From: Calorimonas adulescens
Lineage (GTDB): Bacteria; Bacillota; Thermoanaerobacteria; Thermoanaerobacterales; UBA4877
NCBI RefSeq assembly: GCF_008274215.1
Contig: NZ_VTPS01000005.1
Span: 62,001-126,000, forward strand
DNA: 64,000 bases
Reading direction: 5' to 3'
Below, one piece after another: positions 1 to 8,758 of the stretch. A model generated the notes under the pieces. It saw only the letters and a list, made by a program, of their open reading frames with translations, did no database searches and had not been told where the DNA came from. Position numbers and translations under genes: made by a program. How positions within the stretch are numbered: the first letter of the stretch is position 1; each line of letters opens with the position of its first letter.

Positions 1-654
1 GCAAATGGTGAGTATGACTTTGAGTCCATTGAGGCCCTCGACCTTAACCTCTTTAACGAGACCATGAAGTCGCTCATACAGGGGAATGAGGTGAGGCTAC
101 CGGTCTTTACATTTAAGTCCGGCATAAGAGAGTTTACCGACCCCATAAGAATCGATGAAAACCAGCCAATAATTATAGAGGGAATCCATGGACTAAACGA
201 AAGACTGACCTCTTCCATACCCAAAAACATGAAATTTAAGATATATATAAGTGCGCTGACTCAGATAAATATTGATGAGACCAACAGGATACCCACTACA
301 TACAGCAGACTGATACGCAGAATAGTAAGGGATTATAAGTTCAGGGGTGCCTCAGCCCTGGAGACACTTAAGATGTGGGATGAGGTAAGAAAGGGAGAGG
401 AAAAAAACATATTTCCTTACCAGGAGGAGGCCGACGTAATGTTCAACTCCTCACTGCCATATGAGCTTCCGGTATTAAAAAGATATGCAGAACCACTGCT
501 CATATCAGTGCCCGACACAGTACCGGAATATTCTATAGCCTCTACGCTCCTTAATATACTGTCCTTTTTCCTTCCCATGGATGATGAGTCTTTCATACCT
601 CATAACTCTATACTGAGGGAGTTTATTGGCGGGAGTTGCTTCGACGTTTATTAG
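1..654 (+). CDS. Nucleoside (uridine) kinase family protein, C-terminal part, cut by window edge
   Basis: The reading frame is open from base 1 (ANGEYDFESIEALDLN...), so the ATG at 64 is internal and the true start lies outside the window; 217 codons are visible. PIIIEGIHGLN is the Walker-B-like strand of the P-loop uridine kinase/phosphoribulokinase fold, and the RLIRRIVRDY, GASALETLKMW and FNSSLPYEL blocks are typical of the clostridial uridine kinases that carry an N-terminal TGS-type region. The P-loop is upstream and not seen. The likely role is phosphorylation of a nucleoside such as uridine. The 3' end overlaps the convergent exporter gene by 32 bp. Family fairly sure, substrate inferred. 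Confidence 0.8.
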   Translation, partial: ANGEYDFESIEALDLNLFNETMKSLIQGNEVRLPVFTFKSGIREFTDPIRIDENQPIIIEGIHGLNERLTSSIPKNMKFKIYISALTQINIDETNRIPTTYSRLIRRIVRDYKFRGASALETLKMWDEVRKGEEKNIFPYQEEADVMFNSSLPYELPVLKRYAEPLLISVPDTVPEYSIASTLLNILSFFLPMDDESFIPHNSILREFIGGSCFDVY

Positions 655-1507
655 GCGGGTCAACAAGGGTCATGGCCAGACCAGCAAACATGATGAGCAT
701 ACCAACTATTGAATTAGGGCTGGGCACTTCGTTTAAGACCAGTGCCCCAAGTATAACCCCAAACGTCACCTCCTGGGTGGATATAAGGCTGGCATAGGTA
801 GGATGCACATACCTGACACCTGCGTTGTACAGCGTGTGGCCCATGGCCGTAGGCAAGAGCCCAAGAAGTATTATTGATACTATGTGGACAGCTCTCAATG
901 GGATCACAAAGCCCACGAGAGAGAATGGGAGCAAGAATATGGCTGCAAAAAGATACACCCAGAACACATATTTCAGGAGTGGATAATTATTTCTCTCTCT
1001 CCTTCCGGCAACTGAATATAGAGCATAGCATATAGCAGAAATCACAGCCATGGAATCTCCCATCAGCATCTTGATGTTTATGGTAGCCTCAAATCCAGCC
1101 AGCACCACCATTCCTATCAGTGTAACAGCTATGCCGGCGTACTTGTATGCCGGCAGCTTTTCTTTAAGTATATAAGCAGTCAAAATTGTCACAAACACTG
1201 GAGACAGATAGACCAGACTCAATGAATGGGCTATAGTGGTATAAAACAATGACTGATTGTAAAAATAAAAATGAAAAGCCGTTATAAGGCCATAGATAAA
1301 GAACTTTGTGTACTCCTCTTTCTTTAGCGACATGTGAATCCCGGTGAACCTTGCTGCAATGTATATGAAAAATGAACCGGCAAAAAGCCTTAAGGACGCA
1401 ATCTCAGCAGCCGGAATCCCAACAGCCAGACGTGTAAAAATGGCACTGGTCCCAAAAAAGAAAGTGCCTATGAGCGTCAGCAGCAAACCCCTTTTTGAAT
1501 CCTCCAT
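623..1507 (-). CDS. EamA/DMT-family membrane transporter
   Basis: 294 residues with about ten hydrophobic segments arranged as two EamA repeats (FFFGTSAIFTRLA near the N-terminus; MVVLAGFEATI and SAICYALYSVAGR around the middle). This is the drug/metabolite transporter superfamily fold, usually an exporter of amino acids or metabolites in the cytoplasmic membrane. The ATG at 1507 is preceded by GGGGTAGAG. The substrate cannot be read from sequence. It stands alone and converges with the kinase gene. Confidence 0.85.
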   Translation of the reverse strand: MEDSKRGLLLTLIGTFFFGTSAIFTRLAVGIPAAEIASLRLFAGSFFIYIAARFTGIHMSLKKEEYTKFFIYGLITAFHFYFYNQSLFYTTIAHSLSLVYLSPVFVTILTAYILKEKLPAYKYAGIAVTLIGMVVLAGFEATINIKMLMGDSMAVISAICYALYSVAGRRERNNYPLLKYVFWVYLFAAIFLLPFSLVGFVIPLRAVHIVSIILLGLLPTAMGHTLYNAGVRYVHPTYASLISTQEVTFGVILGALVLNEVPSPNSIVGMLIMFAGLAMTLVDPPNKRRSNSRQ

Positions 1508-1683
1508 AATCTCTACCCCATTATTTTTTATCTATGCGACCATTATATCATAGAATCACAATCAGTATTATAAAACAATTCTTTTATATATGGCAGCGGC
1601 ATACCGGCTTCTAACTAAATGTTGCTCATAGTATAACTTAAAATGGAGATAATATCTACTGTAGAAATCATGGAGGTGAAAAC

Positions 1684-1947
1684 ATGGCAAAGCGAGTAGC
1701 TGTAGAGAGCTCACTGACCGATGTAAAAAATTATCTCTCTCAAAAAGGATATGAGGTCATAGATATATCTGACAACTCACCAGAATCTATATCCAATGTT
1801 CAGTATGACGCTATAGTCGCCACAGGGCTTGACAGCAACACCATGGGCATGGAAGACATAAGGACTCAGGCCCCTGTGATACAGGCAAGAGGTTTGACGG
1901 TAGAGGATGTGTATAAAAGGCTGGAGGATTTAAAGCGCCGGGTATAG
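1684..1947 (+). CDS. YkuS/UPF0180 family small protein
   Basis: 87 residues: MAKRVAVESSLTDVKNYL then a KGYEVIDI strand, a VQYDAIVATGLDSNTMG segment and a QARGLTVEDVYKRLEDL tail. This is the conserved layout of the UPF0180 (B. subtilis YkuS) family, found in spore formers with unknown biochemical role. A clear GGAGGTG lies 6 nt before the ATG. It is a single gene, convergent with spoIIID, and separated from it by a hairpin at 1977-1996. Confidence 0.85.
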   Translation: MAKRVAVESSLTDVKNYLSQKGYEVIDISDNSPESISNVQYDAIVATGLDSNTMGMEDIRTQAPVIQARGLTVEDVYKRLEDLKRRV

Positions 1948-1964
1948 GCCCGGCTCATGCCCTT

Positions 1965-1996
1965 ATAAATAAAGATAGTCTACCTCATGGTAGACT
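1965..1996 (-). terminator. Terminator of spoIIID with the stop codon in the loop
   Basis: AGTCTACC (1977-1984) pairs perfectly with GGTAGACT (1989-1996) around a 4-nt loop. On the minus strand it is followed by a T-rich stretch (ATCTTTATTTAT). The spoIIID stop codon (1985-1987) lies in the loop. The T tract is interrupted, so efficiency is uncertain. Confidence 0.55.
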
Positions 1997-2257
1997 GACC
2001 CCATCTTTCCTTTCCGCCTTATATTTTATATGTGTTGCCCTTCCTCCCCGTATGTGTCTTTCTGCTTTATTTTTTTCCAATACCTTTTTTACATCTTCAT
2101 ATATCAACGGGTTTATCGACTCCAGTCTCTCAGTCACATCCTTATGTACCGTGCTTTTGCTCACTCCGAACACCTTTGCAGCTTCACGGACAGTAGCATT
2201 GGTTTTCAATATGTATTTCGCTATCTCCAGAACCCGTTCTTCTATGTAATCCTTCAT
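1985..2257 (-). CDS. spoIIID: Sporulation transcription factor SpoIIID
   Basis: 90 residues with the helix-turn-helix TVREAAKVFGVSKSTVHKD and the basic C-terminal region RHIRGGRATHIKYK that makes minor-groove contacts in SpoIIID. Length matches the family (about 80-95). It is the mother-cell regulator that modifies the sigma-E programme and switches on sigma-K genes. The ATG is preceded by AAGGGGG. In many clostridia spoIIID follows spoIIQ directly; here about 5.5 kb of PTS genes separates them on the same strand, consistent with an insertion or rearrangement. Confidence 0.97.
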   Translation of the reverse strand: MKDYIEERVLEIAKYILKTNATVREAAKVFGVSKSTVHKDVTERLESINPLIYEDVKKVLEKNKAERHIRGGRATHIKYKAERKDGVSLP

Positions 2258-2335
2258 TGATCGGCCCCCTTCTATCCAGCATCGCTATATTTATATGCCT
2301 TTAAGCGGCCGGGTAGAACAGGGCACACAGCTCAT

Positions 2336-3907
2336 TTATGCCAGTATCCCCAGATAGCTCCCTATAATACCTATGGCAAAGAGTATTACAAGGATCCAGA
2401 CAGAGGATATCCTTTTCCCAAGGAGGTAAAGACATAAAAAGGTAAGACCCAACGGCATCAGTCCTGGAAGCAGGCTGTCTAAAACCTGCTGAAGATTGAT
2501 AGACTGACTGCTAAAGGTGAGCACTACAGGTGTGGAGATCTTTGTCCATCTTGCCACCAGTGTACCCATTATAGTCATACCCAGCACTGTTGCCCCCTGA
2601 TTCAAGCTTTTTAAGGCTCCACCGCTGACATCTTTCACTATATTAAGCCCTGCCCTGTATCCATAGACAAGTCCATACCAGTGTGTGAGCAGCCTTACCG
2701 CATTAAAACTTACAAAAAAAACTGCAGGACCCAGAATGCTTCCCGATGATGCCAGAGATGCGCCAAACGCAGCAGTTATCGGTCTCAATGTACCCCAGAA
2801 TATGGAGTCGCCCACACCGGCGAGAGGGCCCATCATGCCGACCTTTATGGCGTTAATCGTGGATGGATCAACATCGCCACCCGACGCCTTTTCTTCCTCC
2901 AGTGCAGCCACCACACCAAATATTGGGGCGGCAAAAAAGGGCTGGGTATTGAAAAACTCCAGATGCCTCTTGAGGGCTGCCTTTATATCCTCCTCTCCCT
3001 TATACAGCCTTTTGATGACGGGTACAATGGTATAGCAAAAGCCAAGGGCCTGCATCCTCTCATAGTTCCAGGACGCCTGTACAATATTGGATCTTATAAA
3101 CACAGAGATGAGGTCTCTTCTGGTCAGTATTCTCTCTCTAACAACCACTCTGCTCTCCGATGTTTCCTCATTAAATACATTATCACGGTTGAACAGACTG
3201 ACATGAAGTATGGCAAAACATACCGCCAGTATACCAAGCCCGGCAAGAGTAAAATTTGTAAATACAGCAAAAAGAAAGCCTATGAAAAAATAAGGCCAGA
3301 GGTTTTTGACCTTTATCATGTTAAGTACCATGGCATAGCCTATAACCACAATAAATCCACTGGCCACCATAAGCCCCTTTATTATAAAGTCAGGAATAAT
3401 ATTCAGGATGTACTCTGCTGCATAGGTGTCTATATACAACGCAACTAAAAAAGCTGGTATGGCCACACGCAAAAACTGAAGTGAAAGAGATGAGATATGT
3501 GCAAAATCAATCCCTGATATATTGGCTTGATCGGCATATCTATCGGCAAGATGCTGAAAATAAACAGAAAGTGACCTAGCCAAAAAAGTGAGCATTTGTC
3601 CCGCAACTGCCACGGGCACAGCAATGGCTATACCGGTGGCTATGGGCTGACTTGTACCAATAACCAGCACAGTGGCTACCACACTGGCCAGGGCTGTATC
3701 CGGTGACTGTGCAGCCCCAATGTTCATCCACCCCAGTGCCATAAACTCAAGTGTGCTGCCTATTATTACACCTGTCCTTATATCACCCATGGCCAGGCCA
3801 ACCAGGGTACATGCAATAAGGGGCCTGTGAATCTGAAGCTCATCAATCACACTGGCCATCCCCGTAACCCCGCCAATAATTCCAATCAATAATGCCCTCA
3901 ATAGCAT
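2336..3907 (-). CDS. PTS mannose/fructose/sorbose-type IIC-IID fusion
   Basis: 523 residues in one uninterrupted frame. Residues 1 to about 237 are a IIC (sorbose-type) permease; 238-258 is a charged linker (FNRDNVFNEETSESR); from 259 a complete IID begins with the diagnostic ILTRRDL and ASWNYERMQALGFCY and continues to the C-terminal membrane helices, including KVGMMGPLAGVGDSIFWGT. IIC and IID are normally separate proteins of about 260 and 280 residues forming the membrane sugar channel. The start is ATG at 3907 behind AAGGGGG. It is last in the IIA-IIB-IICD operon. Confidence 0.93.
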   Translation of the reverse strand: MLLRALLIGIIGGVTGMASVIDELQIHRPLIACTLVGLAMGDIRTGVIIGSTLEFMALGWMNIGAAQSPDTALASVVATVLVIGTSQPIATGIAIAVPVAVAGQMLTFLARSLSVYFQHLADRYADQANISGIDFAHISSLSLQFLRVAIPAFLVALYIDTYAAEYILNIIPDFIIKGLMVASGFIVVIGYAMVLNMIKVKNLWPYFFIGFLFAVFTNFTLAGLGILAVCFAILHVSLFNRDNVFNEETSESRVVVRERILTRRDLISVFIRSNIVQASWNYERMQALGFCYTIVPVIKRLYKGEEDIKAALKRHLEFFNTQPFFAAPIFGVVAALEEEKASGGDVDPSTINAIKVGMMGPLAGVGDSIFWGTLRPITAAFGASLASSGSILGPAVFFVSFNAVRLLTHWYGLVYGYRAGLNIVKDVSGGALKSLNQGATVLGMTIMGTLVARWTKISTPVVLTFSSQSINLQQVLDSLLPGLMPLGLTFLCLYLLGKRISSVWILVILFAIGIIGSYLGILA

Positions 3908-3919
3908 GGCATTACCCCC

Positions 3920-4393
3920 TTAAATCCTTTGAAGGATATATATCTTAGAATCCTCGGGCAAAACCCTTACCTCAACCTCAATGCCCATCTCCCCTAATTT
4001 TTTTAAGGCTTCAATGTCTTCATCATCCACAGCAACGGATTTGGTTACCATCCTTTTGCCTGCCTTATAGCTTATCCCGCCTATATTTACACTTTTTATG
4101 GAAATGCCCTTACCCACAAACCTCAAGACATCCCCGGGGGTAGTAAAAAGCATCAGCACATTATATCTGTCATAGCTGCCACCTTTTATCCTATCTGCAG
4201 CATCACTTACAGGAAGGACATCTACCCTGATCCCCTGAGGAGCCACTGCCTGTAAAAGCGTTTTCCTCACCATATCCCTGGCCACTTTATCGTCCGCAAC
4301 CAGTATAAGGTTGGCTCCAATATATCTGGACCAGCTCAAGACCACCTGCCCGTGTATAAGTCTATCATCTATCCTGATAAGGCTTAACGACAC
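3920..4393 (-). CDS. PTS mannose/fructose/sorbose-type IIB
   Basis: 157 residues; RIDDRLIHGQV contains the phosphorylated histidine (His14) of the mannose-family IIB domain, and the length is standard. It passes phosphate from IIA to the sugar bound by IIC-IID. The start is GTG at 4393 with an AGGGGG ribosome binding site, overlapping the IIA gene by 10 bp, which indicates translational coupling. It lies 12 bp upstream of the IIC-IID fusion. Confidence 0.95.
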   Translation of the reverse strand: MSLSLIRIDDRLIHGQVVLSWSRYIGANLILVADDKVARDMVRKTLLQAVAPQGIRVDVLPVSDAADRIKGGSYDRYNVLMLFTTPGDVLRFVGKGISIKSVNIGGISYKAGKRMVTKSVAVDDEDIEALKKLGEMGIEVEVRVLPEDSKIYILQRI

Positions 4394-4797
4394 CTTTCAT
4401 TCCCCCTGGAAAATAACCCTCTCGTATCAATAACCCCATCTTTCCCTGCTTTTATACATATTTCTACCAGTTCCTCCGCCGTGTGTCCCTCCCGTGTCGT
4501 CAGTACCTCTAAAAGCATAGGCAAATTCACACCAGTAACATGATAGAGACCCTGTGTCTTTAATGAGACTACGCTGGCTGCATTGAAAGGGCTTCCTCCA
4601 AAGACATCAGTAAAAATTATGGCCTCATCCTCTAAACCATCAAGCGCCTTATAAAGCCTTGATGTAAGGTCTTCGATCCCGTCAGATGGCATAAAAGATA
4701 TCGTTATTAACTCTTCCTGCCTGCCGCATATCATTTCTGCTGCGTTCGCCAGCTCCTGTGCAAGTTTTCCATGTGTTGCTATGATTATTCTGGTCAC
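4384..4797 (-). CDS. PTS mannose/fructose-type IIA
   Basis: MTRIIIATHGKLAQ holds the active-site histidine (His9), and FTDVFGGSPFNAAS is the second conserved motif of the EIIA-Man fold. A GTG at 4812 would read through GGAGGTATC, which is itself the ribosome binding site. The GTG at 4797, 7 nt after GGAGGT, is therefore the better start and puts the histidine at its usual position 9. This is the first gene of the sigma-54-type operon. Confidence 0.93.
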   Translation of the reverse strand: MTRIIIATHGKLAQELANAAEMICGRQEELITISFMPSDGIEDLTSRLYKALDGLEDEAIIFTDVFGGSPFNAASVVSLKTQGLYHVTGVNLPMLLEVLTTREGHTAEELVEICIKAGKDGVIDTRGLFSRGNERCR

Positions 4798-4834
4798 TTT
4801 AGATACCTCCACAAATAAGACTCACCATAAAAGA

Positions 4835-4851
4835 AGCAAGATCTGTACCAA
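4835..4851 (-). promoter_or_regulatory. Sigma-54 (-24/-12) promoter of the PTS operon
   Basis: On the minus strand TTGGTACAGATCTTGCT matches the RpoN consensus (TTGGCAC-N5-TTGCT) at all but one defined position, with GG and GC exactly 10 bp apart. It sits about 40 bp upstream of the IIA start and directly downstream of a gene for a sigma-54 activator. Confidence 0.88.
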
Positions 4852-4889
4852 TACTTATGGCAAGGTTTCTCGGTTTATTTTAAGACAGA

Positions 4890-7601
4890 TTAAAGCACTG
4901 CAAAATTACACAGTCCCAGAAGATAAAGCACCTCATCCTCTGGTATCTTTATACCAAAATCAGCTTCTATTATTTGCATTGATTCTTTAAAAATGCTGTA
5001 TTCATAAGGAAATCTCAATTTTACATCCTCTTTATCATTATAATAAGTATACAGGTTGCCCAGCATGAGTCTCTCTATCATACAGCAGGCATGAACAGAA
5101 AACTTTACTATGATGCTGTTGTTCATCTTAAAAGACAGTTTGTTCTCTATAAAATCAATGGAGTTTAAAACACTATTTAAGGCTTTGCCAGGGTTTACAA
5201 AGGTAAGGTACTCATCCAGGACACCCCTTATATAATCTATAAGTCTATGCCTTGGAATCTCATCCACGTTTTCCTCCGTAACGATTGTGCTCCCCTCATT
5301 CAGAATGGACTCCAGGGCTTCAAAACCGTTTCCAGCCATAATTTCCTCCAGTGGTATGAAGGGTACACCTATTCCAAGATCCATAGACCCCACCACTGCA
5401 ATTACGCTCCCACTATCCTTTAAATGACTTGTATCACCATCAAGTCCGCTTACAGCAACAACCTCTATACCAGTATATCCTTTTTCATGCAGAAAGTCAT
5501 CTATCATATTTTTAAGATTGGATGCCGTTCCTTCACCTGTTATGCATGAGGTGACTATATATTTGCCGTTCCCTATGGATTTTATTCTGTTTTTACCCTT
5601 CCTCACATAGGGTATATGCTCACAAATGGCATCTTTTAGCTCTTTTAATGTAACCTCAGGCATCATAGCCTTTCTGGCTGCCTCAATGACTATGGAGGTA
5701 CTGACCATATCGATGACCTCTACATCTATCCCTGTTCTCTTTTTTATTATATCAGCAAATGTGGTGAGTGAGCCCATATCTACAAGGAGCAGACACCCCC
5801 TCCCCGCATCCAATGAAAGCACCATGTTCACCGCCTTTTCCAGGGCCAGTTCAGGACTCATATCAAGAGGCATGTCAATAGCCCTGACAAAATCTACACC
5901 CAAAAGCGTATTGGCAACCCTCGCCATGCTGGATGCAGTAGTATCACCGTGGGCAATCACAGCAACACCTATCCATCGTTCTGACTTCATGTTACCTAGA
6001 ACACCCAGGATAGCAGCCAGAAATCCCGCTTCGTCGTCTGGAATTTTAAACTGTGGAAACTTGTTATTCAGGAGTTCTACCATTTTCTCCGCAATCTTAT
6101 ATTCATCTGCATATTTCTTTTTTATGGTAGTAAGGTGGCTGTTGATTACTGTCTTGCCGCCCTTCAACCTTTCAAACAGTGAATTTATATGGAGAAAAAT
6201 GGCATAATACAGCCTCTCACTAACATTTTCAACCGAATTTGAAACTATGTCAACAATATCATCTATGATTGTATAAAGGGATGGGTCTATAAGCTTCTTT
6301 AACGCTTCGCTGCCCAGGTTCTTTTTAAATTCAATCGAAAGCTGATTATAATATGATTCTATCTCTATATCCAGTATTTTCTCTATGTCATCGTCCTGAT
6401 AATTCTGTGATTTAAGCTTTTCAATCCTATCCTCAAGTTTTTCGTAGAAATCTGTCTTTAAGAAATCTATCCCGTGAACACTTATTCTTTCTCTTTTATC
6501 AGCCTCCCGGAGGACTCTTTGTATATCCCTTCTGCTGTCTATGTTAAGCAGGCTGTTTTTAACATGAATCGGTAGCTCGTCGGTTGTGATAATAAGCCTG
6601 TCTTTTATGCCGGTTTTGTATTTTAAGAATGCTTTTGCGACAGACACCTGTATATCATTTTTCAGCTGGCCGATATTTCCGCTGCACTGATATACAAGAA
6701 AAGCCTTCATTGCATCGTCTACCATATCTATAGGACTACCTATCCTCTCAGATTCTATGCTTACAATATCTTTTACCAGTTCCAGCCTTTCCTCAATCGG
6801 CCTTTCTGCAAGGGCTGGCAGACTTATCACCACCGGTATCCTCCTCAAAAATGTGGCCAATAGTAAAGAGGTAGGGTCTTCGGTGGTAGCGGCCACGATC
6901 ATAATGCTGGCCTTTCTCAAAGCAGTCTCACCAAGTCTCCTGTACTCGTCCTTATCCATAAGATAAAAAAGCATCTCCTGACCCTCGGGTGGAAGCCTGT
7001 GAACCTCATCCAAGAAAAGCACGCCGCCGTTGGCCTTTTCCACCAGGCCTGGCCTGTCGCTGTCCGCTCCTGTATACGCCCCTTTTGAACTGCCAAAGAG
7101 GTGGGCCATCAACAGCTCCTTGTTGTTGGCAAAATCCGCACAGTTAAAAGTCACAAACGGAGCGTTTTTACTTATAACCCCGGCTTCCCTGGAGTAGTTG
7201 TACATGAGTTCTGCAAAAAGCGATTTCCCAACCCCTGTGGGACCCACTATAAGCGTGGGCAGCCCATGTGGCGGATAGATACAGGCAGCCTTTGCCTGCT
7301 CAACGGCTGAAGCGAGGCTGCCCGATGTACCTATGAGATTATCAAAGGACGGTAAACTCTTATCCAGTATCCTCACCCTTAATGGCTGATCATCACTTAC
7401 AACATTTTCTGCTATGGAGTAGAGTACCGGCCTACCCCTTTTCTTTTTGACCCTTCCTTCTTTAACCAGGTAGTTAAGTTCAGTACTGCAGTTATTGCGG
7501 CTTATACCAGCCTCTTCAGCTATTTCCTCTGTGGTGTACCAGTGGTTATCCGTTCTTTGAAGGCCACGCAGTGCTTCGTATACCTTGTCTCTTCTGCTCA
7601 T
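4890..7601 (-). CDS. LevR-type sigma-54 activator with PTS regulatory domains
   Basis: 903 residues. In order: winged helix-turn-helix (about 1-65; EEIAEEAGISRNN), AAA+ sigma-54 interaction module (Walker A GPTGVGKS about 120-127; the sigma-54 loop as GAYTGA about 174-179; Walker B GGVLFLDEVHRL about 192-203), a first PRD with conserved histidines, an EIIA-Man-like domain (GVAVIAHGDTTASSM), an EIIB-like segment and a second PRD at the C-terminus. This is the LevR/ManR architecture: PTS phosphorylation tunes activation of the downstream PTS promoter. The ATG follows GGGAGGGGAG. The target is surely the promoter at 4835-4851. Confidence 0.95.
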   Translation of the reverse strand: MSRRDKVYEALRGLQRTDNHWYTTEEIAEEAGISRNNCSTELNYLVKEGRVKKKRGRPVLYSIAENVVSDDQPLRVRILDKSLPSFDNLIGTSGSLASAVEQAKAACIYPPHGLPTLIVGPTGVGKSLFAELMYNYSREAGVISKNAPFVTFNCADFANNKELLMAHLFGSSKGAYTGADSDRPGLVEKANGGVLFLDEVHRLPPEGQEMLFYLMDKDEYRRLGETALRKASIMIVAATTEDPTSLLLATFLRRIPVVISLPALAERPIEERLELVKDIVSIESERIGSPIDMVDDAMKAFLVYQCSGNIGQLKNDIQVSVAKAFLKYKTGIKDRLIITTDELPIHVKNSLLNIDSRRDIQRVLREADKRERISVHGIDFLKTDFYEKLEDRIEKLKSQNYQDDDIEKILDIEIESYYNQLSIEFKKNLGSEALKKLIDPSLYTIIDDIVDIVSNSVENVSERLYYAIFLHINSLFERLKGGKTVINSHLTTIKKKYADEYKIAEKMVELLNNKFPQFKIPDDEAGFLAAILGVLGNMKSERWIGVAVIAHGDTTASSMARVANTLLGVDFVRAIDMPLDMSPELALEKAVNMVLSLDAGRGCLLLVDMGSLTTFADIIKKRTGIDVEVIDMVSTSIVIEAARKAMMPEVTLKELKDAICEHIPYVRKGKNRIKSIGNGKYIVTSCITGEGTASNLKNMIDDFLHEKGYTGIEVVAVSGLDGDTSHLKDSGSVIAVVGSMDLGIGVPFIPLEEIMAGNGFEALESILNEGSTIVTEENVDEIPRHRLIDYIRGVLDEYLTFVNPGKALNSVLNSIDFIENKLSFKMNNSIIVKFSVHACCMIERLMLGNLYTYYNDKEDVKLRFPYEYSIFKESMQIIEADFGIKIPEDEVLYLLGLCNFAVL

Positions 7602-7649
7602 GTGCTCCCCTCCCCAACTATATCTATATTATATCAGAATGTTTATTCT

Positions 7650-7760
7650 GGTGTAACAACTAATATGCCATGACCGCATCAAACGCACTCTTAAAGCGAG
7701 TCCATTATACTCTTATTGAGGGGCAAACGCAGCATGGGTATCCGCATGGAAGCATACCCG
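7650..7760. repeat. Intergenic structured repeat, copy A
   Basis: This 297-bp gap carries a segment related to 19261-19377. The core 7677-7714 is identical at 32 of 38 positions to 19294-19331, and similarity extends to GGTGTAA upstream and to GGCAA, ATCCG and CATGGA downstream with conserved spacing. It contains a GAGT-N7-ACTC mini-hairpin and a hairpin GGGTAT/ATACCC (7736-7759) with CATGGA in its loop. Identity unknown: a structured RNA or a mobile-element relic. Confidence 0.55.
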
Positions 7761-7898
7761 ACGGAACACAGACAGAATTATAGAGTGTCAAGACGAATAC
7801 CCAGGCATATAGATGCTGCTGGCATACTGATATGAACAATGTTGATTTTTAATGTAAAAAATAAAGGCCCGGCATCACCGCCAGGCCAATTAATTCGC

Positions 7899-8717
7899 CT
7901 AATATTTTACATAATCAGCAGGATTAACATTCTTTCCATCCTTCAGCACCTCAAAATGCAGGTGGTCACCATCAGCTATCTCAAACAGCGCAGTATTTCC
8001 AATCCTCCCTATAACATCCCCTGCCTTTACATTCTGTCCTTCCTCCACATCTACACTGTTATCCAGGTTACTGTAGCGGACAGTTATTCCGTCCCCCAGA
8101 TCCAATTCTACCGTTACACCTAATTTCCCATCCGTGTAGACCCTTTTTACAGTACCATCCTCCACTGCCACTACATCGTTGCCAAACTCACTCTTTATGT
8201 CCATCCCATTGTGTGTTGTCCACTGCTTTAAAGTCTCTGAGTATACCATACTGTCAACAGCAAATCCGTTGCCAGCTATACCATCAACCGGTTTTATCCA
8301 TGCACTGGTTTTTGTCTGATCACTTGATAACTCCTGCGATGACACAGGTTTTATACTTGGAGACGTATCAGACTTTTTGGGGGTTGAGGCTTTATCCTTC
8401 ACTGTCTCTTCATGTGTCCCCTGACTAGTAGCTGTGTTACCCTCTGTCATATTTTCCTTTACCTTTTCATTAAACTCTTTCGTCTCCTCCATTTTTTGTG
8501 AGTCCGTAACTATTATCTTTGAATCGTTGCTTTTTAAGGTATTGTCCAGATTCTGCACATCGCTTAGCGGTTCTTGCGACAGTTTATTCCTGTTATATGT
8601 AGTGACATAGACGGCAGTCACCGCTACCGCCACAATACATACAAATAATAGCACAAAAAAACTCTGGGTGTTTATCACTCCATATATCTTTTTCCACCAC
8701 TCCGAAATTCGTTTCAT
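7899..8717 (-). CDS. spoIIQ: Stage II sporulation protein SpoIIQ-like, M23 (LytM) domain
   Basis: 272 residues from ATG 8717: a cytoplasmic tail, one membrane helix (FFVLLFVCIVAVAVTAVYV), a low-complexity Ser/Thr/Lys linker, then a LytM domain. Both zinc motifs look intact: HNGMD (HxxxD) and HLH. The clostridial SpoIIQ type keeps these, unlike the B. subtilis protein. Forespore SpoIIQ pairs with mother-cell SpoIIIAH across the engulfment septum. An upstream ATG at 8747 exists, but 8717 has a GGAGGT at ideal spacing. It follows spoIID, and that GGAGGT is buried in a hairpin (8724-8758). Confidence 0.9.
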   Translation of the reverse strand: MKRISEWWKKIYGVINTQSFFVLLFVCIVAVAVTAVYVTTYNRNKLSQEPLSDVQNLDNTLKSNDSKIIVTDSQKMEETKEFNEKVKENMTEGNTATSQGTHEETVKDKASTPKKSDTSPSIKPVSSQELSSDQTKTSAWIKPVDGIAGNGFAVDSMVYSETLKQWTTHNGMDIKSEFGNDVVAVEDGTVKRVYTDGKLGVTVELDLGDGITVRYSNLDNSVDVEEGQNVKAGDVIGRIGNTALFEIADGDHLHFEVLKDGKNVNPADYVKY

Positions 8718-8723
8718 TTTTCC

Positions 8724-8758
8724 ACCTCCAACAGGTAGTATAACCATTTGTTGGAGGT
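8724..8758 (-). promoter_or_regulatory. RBS-sequestering hairpin before spoIIQ
   Basis: On the minus-strand RNA ACCTCCAACA pairs perfectly (10 bp) with TGTTGGAGGT across a 15-nt loop. The 3' arm is the spoIIQ Shine-Dalgarno sequence, 7 nt before the ATG at 8717. Only a transcript starting upstream of base 8758 can form it. Confidence 0.75.

Noticed and set aside
7700-7770. c-di-GMP-I riboswitch in repeat copy A, because of GGGGCAAACGC and a following hairpin with GACGGAA
   Set aside because: Copy B lacks the GCAAAC and GACGCAAAG core, and the second aptamer helix is missing; position relative to genes also does not fit.
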